Shown one piece after another: positions 60,763 to 64,000 of a stretch of 64,000 nt of DNA (positions within the stretch are counted from its first letter, which is position 1; the number at the start of each line of letters is the position of its first letter). The stretch comes from Adlercreutzia muris (GTDB taxonomy: Bacteria > Actinomycetota > Coriobacteriia > Coriobacteriales > Eggerthellaceae), in assembly GCF_008831045.1 (NCBI RefSeq), contig NZ_WAJS01000001.1, forward strand, positions 62,001 through 126,000, written 5' to 3'. A program made the position numbers and the translations under genes. The notes beneath the pieces were generated by a model. That model was not told the DNA's origin. It saw nothing but the letters and a program-made list of their open reading frames with translations, and did no database searches.

Positions 60763-63700
60763 CTACTTGTGACGGTTGCGGAAGCTGTGCCAGGCAAGGG
60801 CTCCGCCGAAGCAGGCGGCCAGGGCTGCGATGCCGATGGGAATGAGGTTGTTGTCGCCTGTTTGGGCCAAGCGCCCGGGAGCGGGAGAGGCGGCCTGACT
60901 CGGTTCGGGCTCTTGGGGCTCGGGCTCCTCGGTGCCGCCCGTGGGAGGTAACGGCAGGTCGGGGTAGCCGTAGGTGACCGTCTGCCCCTCGTCCTCCAAG
61001 TCGGCGTGGAGGGCCACCTCCGCATCGCCATGGTAGAGCGACTCGAAGACGACGAGGCTCGCGCCATCGAGGTCGGTGCCGGGGATGGTGATTTCCACTT
61101 CTACGATGCCATCGCTGTGCTCGGGCACGAAGGTCTTCTCGGCGGTGATGATCTCATCGCCAACGGCGAAGGGCTCGCCGCTCTGCTTGTCCATGAGCAG
61201 GGCCACAAGACGGTATTCGAAGCCCGGGGTGAGGCCCTGGTAGCTTACGGCATCGACGATCGTGACCTCTTCGGCCGGTTCGCCCTCGTGGGTGCCGCTC
61301 ACGCTGTCGCGGGCGGAGGTTGCTATGGTGATGGGGTTGGCGGTGATAGTCTGCTTGCGATCGTCGATATCGTGGTGGGCGGCCACCTCCGAGCCGTTCT
61401 TGAGCAGGGTCTCGAACACGACCAGCTCGGTGGATTCCTCGATGCCCGAGGCATCGAAGTGCAGCTCGATGTTCTGGTAACCGTTGTAGTCGTTCGGCGT
61501 GAAGGTAGCGGATGTGGCCACTTCGGCGTCATCGGCGAGGAAGGGCTCGCCGGTGGATTTGTCCATCAGCACGGCCTGCAGCTCGTAGGGCTCGCCCGGC
61601 TTAAGGCCGGAATAGGTCACGCGATCCACAATGGACACATCGGTATCGGCGCTGATCTCGCGGTCGCAGAGATCGTTGGAGATGCCGTCGTAGGCGCTCG
61701 TGCGGATGGAGGGGCGCCCAGCAGCAGTGTTGTTGAGCGTGCCCAGGTCGATGGCGAGGTCCTGGTCGCTCTCGTCCACGACGATCTCATCGTGGATCAT
61801 CTGGAACAGCTCGTTGGCGGGACAGCGCAGCTCTTCCAGCTCGTAAGTATCGAAGGGCAGCGCTCCGTGCTCGTTGTCGGGATCGATGGCCGTGCCGTCG
61901 GCTCGTAGACCGAACCACGTGCCGGCGGTGGGATCGAGGGCATCGACATCCAGGGTGAGGGGCATGCGGAAGCTGCCGTCGGGGGCGCGGAACTGCTCGT
62001 CGTTGCTGTTCGTGCGTTGGTCGTGGGGATGGGCAGCGGTGGACTCCGTGGAGGCGAGGCCGTTCTTGTCGGTGACGATGATGTGCCACTCGCCCGTCGT
62101 CTTGGAAGTGAGCTTGAAGGGAATGCCCGCTAGCTTGGCAGCCCCTTCGGCCCGCTTCATGAAGCGCAGATCGGAGCGCACGACCTGATCAGTTACGAGA
62201 TCGCCGTTCTCCTCGGCGTCATAGGTCTCGATGATCTCGCCGTCGTGGTCGGCATCGGTGATATGGCGCACGCGCACGGTGGGATCGAGTCGGTAGCCCT
62301 CAGGGGCCTTCACCTCTTGGATGGCGTAGGTGCCGATGGGCATGGCGATGGTGCCGTCAGAGAGCTTGTAGAAATCGGATCCACTCACTTTGTAGGGGAG
62401 CTGCGTCTCTTGCCCGTTCTTGTCCATGTGCGTGAAGCTACTTTCCGCGTCTTTCAGTACGAACGCGCCCTCATCGTTGGTGCGCACGACCCAGCTGGCT
62501 CGCGGCGTTAAGGGAGCGATGGACGACGCTGTGCCGCCCTTTACGTCATGATAGTCGATACGGAAGTGCGCGTCCCCCAAGGTAGCCGCACCTTGGGCAA
62601 AATTCTCCTTGCTTTGGGCATCTCGCTTCTGGATGAAAATGGACAGAGGGTTTAGCTTCGCCTTGTCGGTGACGGCCGTGGTGTTGACGCGGGTCACGGC
62701 TCCGTCGGTGACGATGACGGGGTAGATGCGGGTATCGAGGGCGAATCCCTGAAGCGGGCGCTTCGTCTCGCGTACCCAGTAGGAGCCGATGGGCAGCCCG
62801 TCGGCTCGGGCATAGCCCTCTCCCTCGGCCGTCAGGTCGGTGCGCAATTCGCGAGCGAGCTGCGTGCATGCCTCATCGCGGTAGATACCGTAGGTGGCGC
62901 CGGCGAGGGTATAACCGGGATTATTGCCGGTCAGTTCGGGATAGTTCGACTGCTTGAGCAGGTCGATGGAGCCCTGCTGGGGCACGTCCTCGAAGACGAG
63001 GGAGCTTATAGCCTCGGCATCGCTTGCGGCTTCTACGGCGAGGGCCTTGACCGAGGGGGCCAGGCGGAAGCCGGGGGGCGCGAAGAGCTCGGCGACGTAG
63101 TACGTGCCGGCCTCGATGTCCTCGACGACGTTGCTCGCGCCGTCGCTATCGGTCACGAATGTGAAACTCGCGTTCTGGTCGGCCCAGGCGCGCGCCTCCT
63201 CCCAGGTACCCCAGGCACCGTTCTGGGCCTGGCGCGATGCCGCCTCGGCAGAAGATTGCCCATCGAAGGCGGCGAACACGCCGTGCTCAAGGGAGTAGTT
63301 CCCATTGGCATCGGAGATGGCCGGCTCGGTAGACACCTTGGTAAGCTGGGCCTTCCCGGTGGTTACGGGCGCAGCGAGCAGGTAGCCCACGACATCCTGG
63401 AACTCGTTGCCCGTAGCGGCGGACATGGCGTCGAATTTGTAGTAGAACTTATACCAGCCCTGGTACTGCGTCTGGGGCCCCGTGTAGGTGCCCTTGAACA
63501 CGATGTAGTTATCACCGGCGGGGTTGGTGGTGACGGCGCCGTAGCCGTTGTTCACATTGGATGATCCGCAGGTGCCGTGGGCCATGGCGCGGTTGGTGGG
63601 CGCAGTGCCCGAGCTGATGCCGGCGTCGAAGAAATCGCGGCCGGTGGTGACGTAGCGATCGTAGTAATGGCTGCCGGTCTGGGCTGTGGCGAACTGGGCG

Positions 63701-64000
63701 GCCGACCCGTTGCGGGCCGCCACCGTATCCCACAGGTAGAGGTCCACGGCGGCGTCGAAGGAACTGTCGTTCACATCGAGGAACCAGTCGTTGAAATTGG
63801 TGCTGTTGGGCTTGCTGTTCTCCCATACCTGGGAGGCACTGAAGAGCACGCCGAAGCCGTAGCTGCCCACTTTCTCCGGCGGGAAGCCGTAGGCCTTCTG
63901 CTTCTCGATCTGCTGATCGGTGAAGTTCTCGAGGCGCGTGTGGGGGTTCAGCTGGTAGCGCTTTTCGGCCTGGCCGGGGAAGGCGCGAGCGCTCTCGCCG
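60763..64000 (-). CDS. VaFE-repeat surface-anchored protein (SpaA-like adhesin), 5' end outside window
   Basis: About 1078 residues visible; the frame is open to base 64000, so the signal peptide and start lie beyond. N-terminal visible part has SARAFPGQAEKRYQLN and a domain with AHGTCGSSNVNNGYGAV reminiscent of thioester-type adhesins. Several prealbumin/SpaA-like folds with KxD...E elements follow. Two VaFE repeats (about 61620-61300 and 61300-60960) have SIVDRVTYSGLKPGEPYEL, LVVFETLLKNG and TIVDAVSYQGLTPGFEYRL, LVVFESLYHGD. The C-terminus is a Pro/Glu spacer, LAQTGD, a membrane helix and a short basic tail. Anchored by a sortase not seen here. Confidence 0.9.
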   Translation of the reverse strand, partial: GESARAFPGQAEKRYQLNPHTRLENFTDQQIEKQKAYGFPPEKVGSYGFGVLFSASQVWENSKPNSTNFNDWFLDVNDSSFDAAVDLYLWDTVAARNGSAAQFATAQTGSHYYDRYVTTGRDFFDAGISSGTAPTNRAMAHGTCGSSNVNNGYGAVTTNPAGDNYIVFKGTYTGPQTQYQGWYKFYYKFDAMSAATGNEFQDVVGYLLAAPVTTGKAQLTKVSTEPAISDANGNYSLEHGVFAAFDGQSSAEAASRQAQNGAWGTWEEARAWADQNASFTFVTDSDGASNVVEDIEAGTYYVAELFAPPGFRLAPSVKALAVEAASDAEAISSLVFEDVPQQGSIDLLKQSNYPELTGNNPGYTLAGATYGIYRDEACTQLARELRTDLTAEGEGYARADGLPIGSYWVRETKRPLQGFALDTRIYPVIVTDGAVTRVNTTAVTDKAKLNPLSIFIQKRDAQSKENFAQGAATLGDAHFRIDYHDVKGGTASSIAPLTPRASWVVRTNDEGAFVLKDAESSFTHMDKNGQETQLPYKVSGSDFYKLSDGTIAMPIGTYAIQEVKAPEGYRLDPTVRVRHITDADHDGEIIETYDAEENGDLVTDQVVRSDLRFMKRAEGAAKLAGIPFKLTSKTTGEWHIIVTDKNGLASTESTAAHPHDQRTNSNDEQFRAPDGSFRMPLTLDVDALDPTAGTWFGLRADGTAIDPDNEHGALPFDTYELEELRCPANELFQMIHDEIVVDESDQDLAIDLGTLNNTAAGRPSIRTSAYDGISNDLCDREISADTDVSIVDRVTYSGLKPGEPYELQAVLMDKSTGEPFLADDAEVATSATFTPNDYNGYQNIELHFDASGIEESTELVVFETLLKNGSEVAAHHDIDDRKQTITANPITIATSARDSVSGTHEGEPAEEVTIVDAVSYQGLTPGFEYRLVALLMDKQSGEPFAVGDEIITAEKTFVPEHSDGIVEVEITIPGTDLDGASLVVFESLYHGDAEVALHADLEDEGQTVTYGYPDLPLPPTGGTEEPEPQEPEPSQAASPAPGRLAQTGDNNLIPIGIAALAACFGGALAWHSFRNRHK

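Overview
The window is GC-rich (third codon positions are mostly G/C) and reads like a chromosome segment from a Coriobacteriia actinobacterium, most probably Eggerthellaceae (Eggerthella/Adlercreutzia type). The grounds are a 12-TM membrane LuxR regulator divergent from a Tat-exported FAD fumarate-reductase-like protein, surface proteins ending in an LAQTG sorting signal, a phosphoglucose isomerase of the transaldolase-fusion type, and the core block pyrH-frr-uppS-cdsA-dxr. The genus is an inference. No rRNA, tRNA or CRISPR array was seen.

Layout. 1-5441: a truncated dicarboxylate/amino-acid symporter (minus strand), an M20 dipeptidase, a LytTR response regulator and phosphoglucose isomerase. 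5768-14264: hydrogenase maturation genes hypF, hypC and hypD, interrupted between hypF and hypC by a visibly AT-richer island (8416-12674). The island carries a YhcG/DUF1016 PD-(D/E)XK nuclease, a tail-to-tail XRE repressor, and a plus-strand cassette of zinc-ribbon phosphoribosyltransferase, DprA-like protein, small ORF and HAD hydrolase. The PRTase/DprA pair matches the ShosTA toxin-antitoxin anti-phage architecture. 14430-17922: DUF4143 ATPase, GIY-YIG protein, YqeY and a second AAA ATPase. 18296-25063 (minus strand): a Bce-type peptide-sensing/detoxification module. It has a response regulator, an intramembrane-sensing kinase, an AlbA_2 ATP-binding protein inserted behind five 10-bp repeats, a 33-residue membrane miniprotein, an ABC ATPase and an FtsX-type permease. 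25507-38607: two bacterial-PH-domain membrane proteins, a CorC-like CBS protein, an exported lytic-enzyme-like protein, two TrkA subunits, DUF2207, a divergent shikimate-kinase-like protein, an alanine/glycine:Na+ symporter behind a structured leader, a MobB-MobA fusion and a polyferredoxin. 38761-42006: a polar amino-acid ABC transporter and a histidine phosphatase. 42193-50012: a ~2000-residue LAQTG surface protein split at a run of ten Gs, then HtrA. 50013-55504: repeat-rich DNA, a broken RHS fragment, the LuxR/flavoprotein pair and an SbcC-like fragment. 56005-60626: pyrH-frr-uppS-cdsA-dxr. 60763-64000 (minus strand): the C-terminal part of a VaFE-repeat LAQTG adhesin.

Functionally the window mixes housekeeping (nucleotide, isoprenoid and phospholipid synthesis, ribosome recycling), anaerobic respiration support (Hyp proteins, molybdenum cofactor, Fe-S protein, flavoprotein reductase), envelope stress and peptide defence, host-facing surface proteins and a phage-defence island. 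The points most worth following up are the hyp-interrupting defence island, the poly-G contingency locus, the Bce module with its miniprotein and repeat array, and several unassigned non-coding repeat structures.
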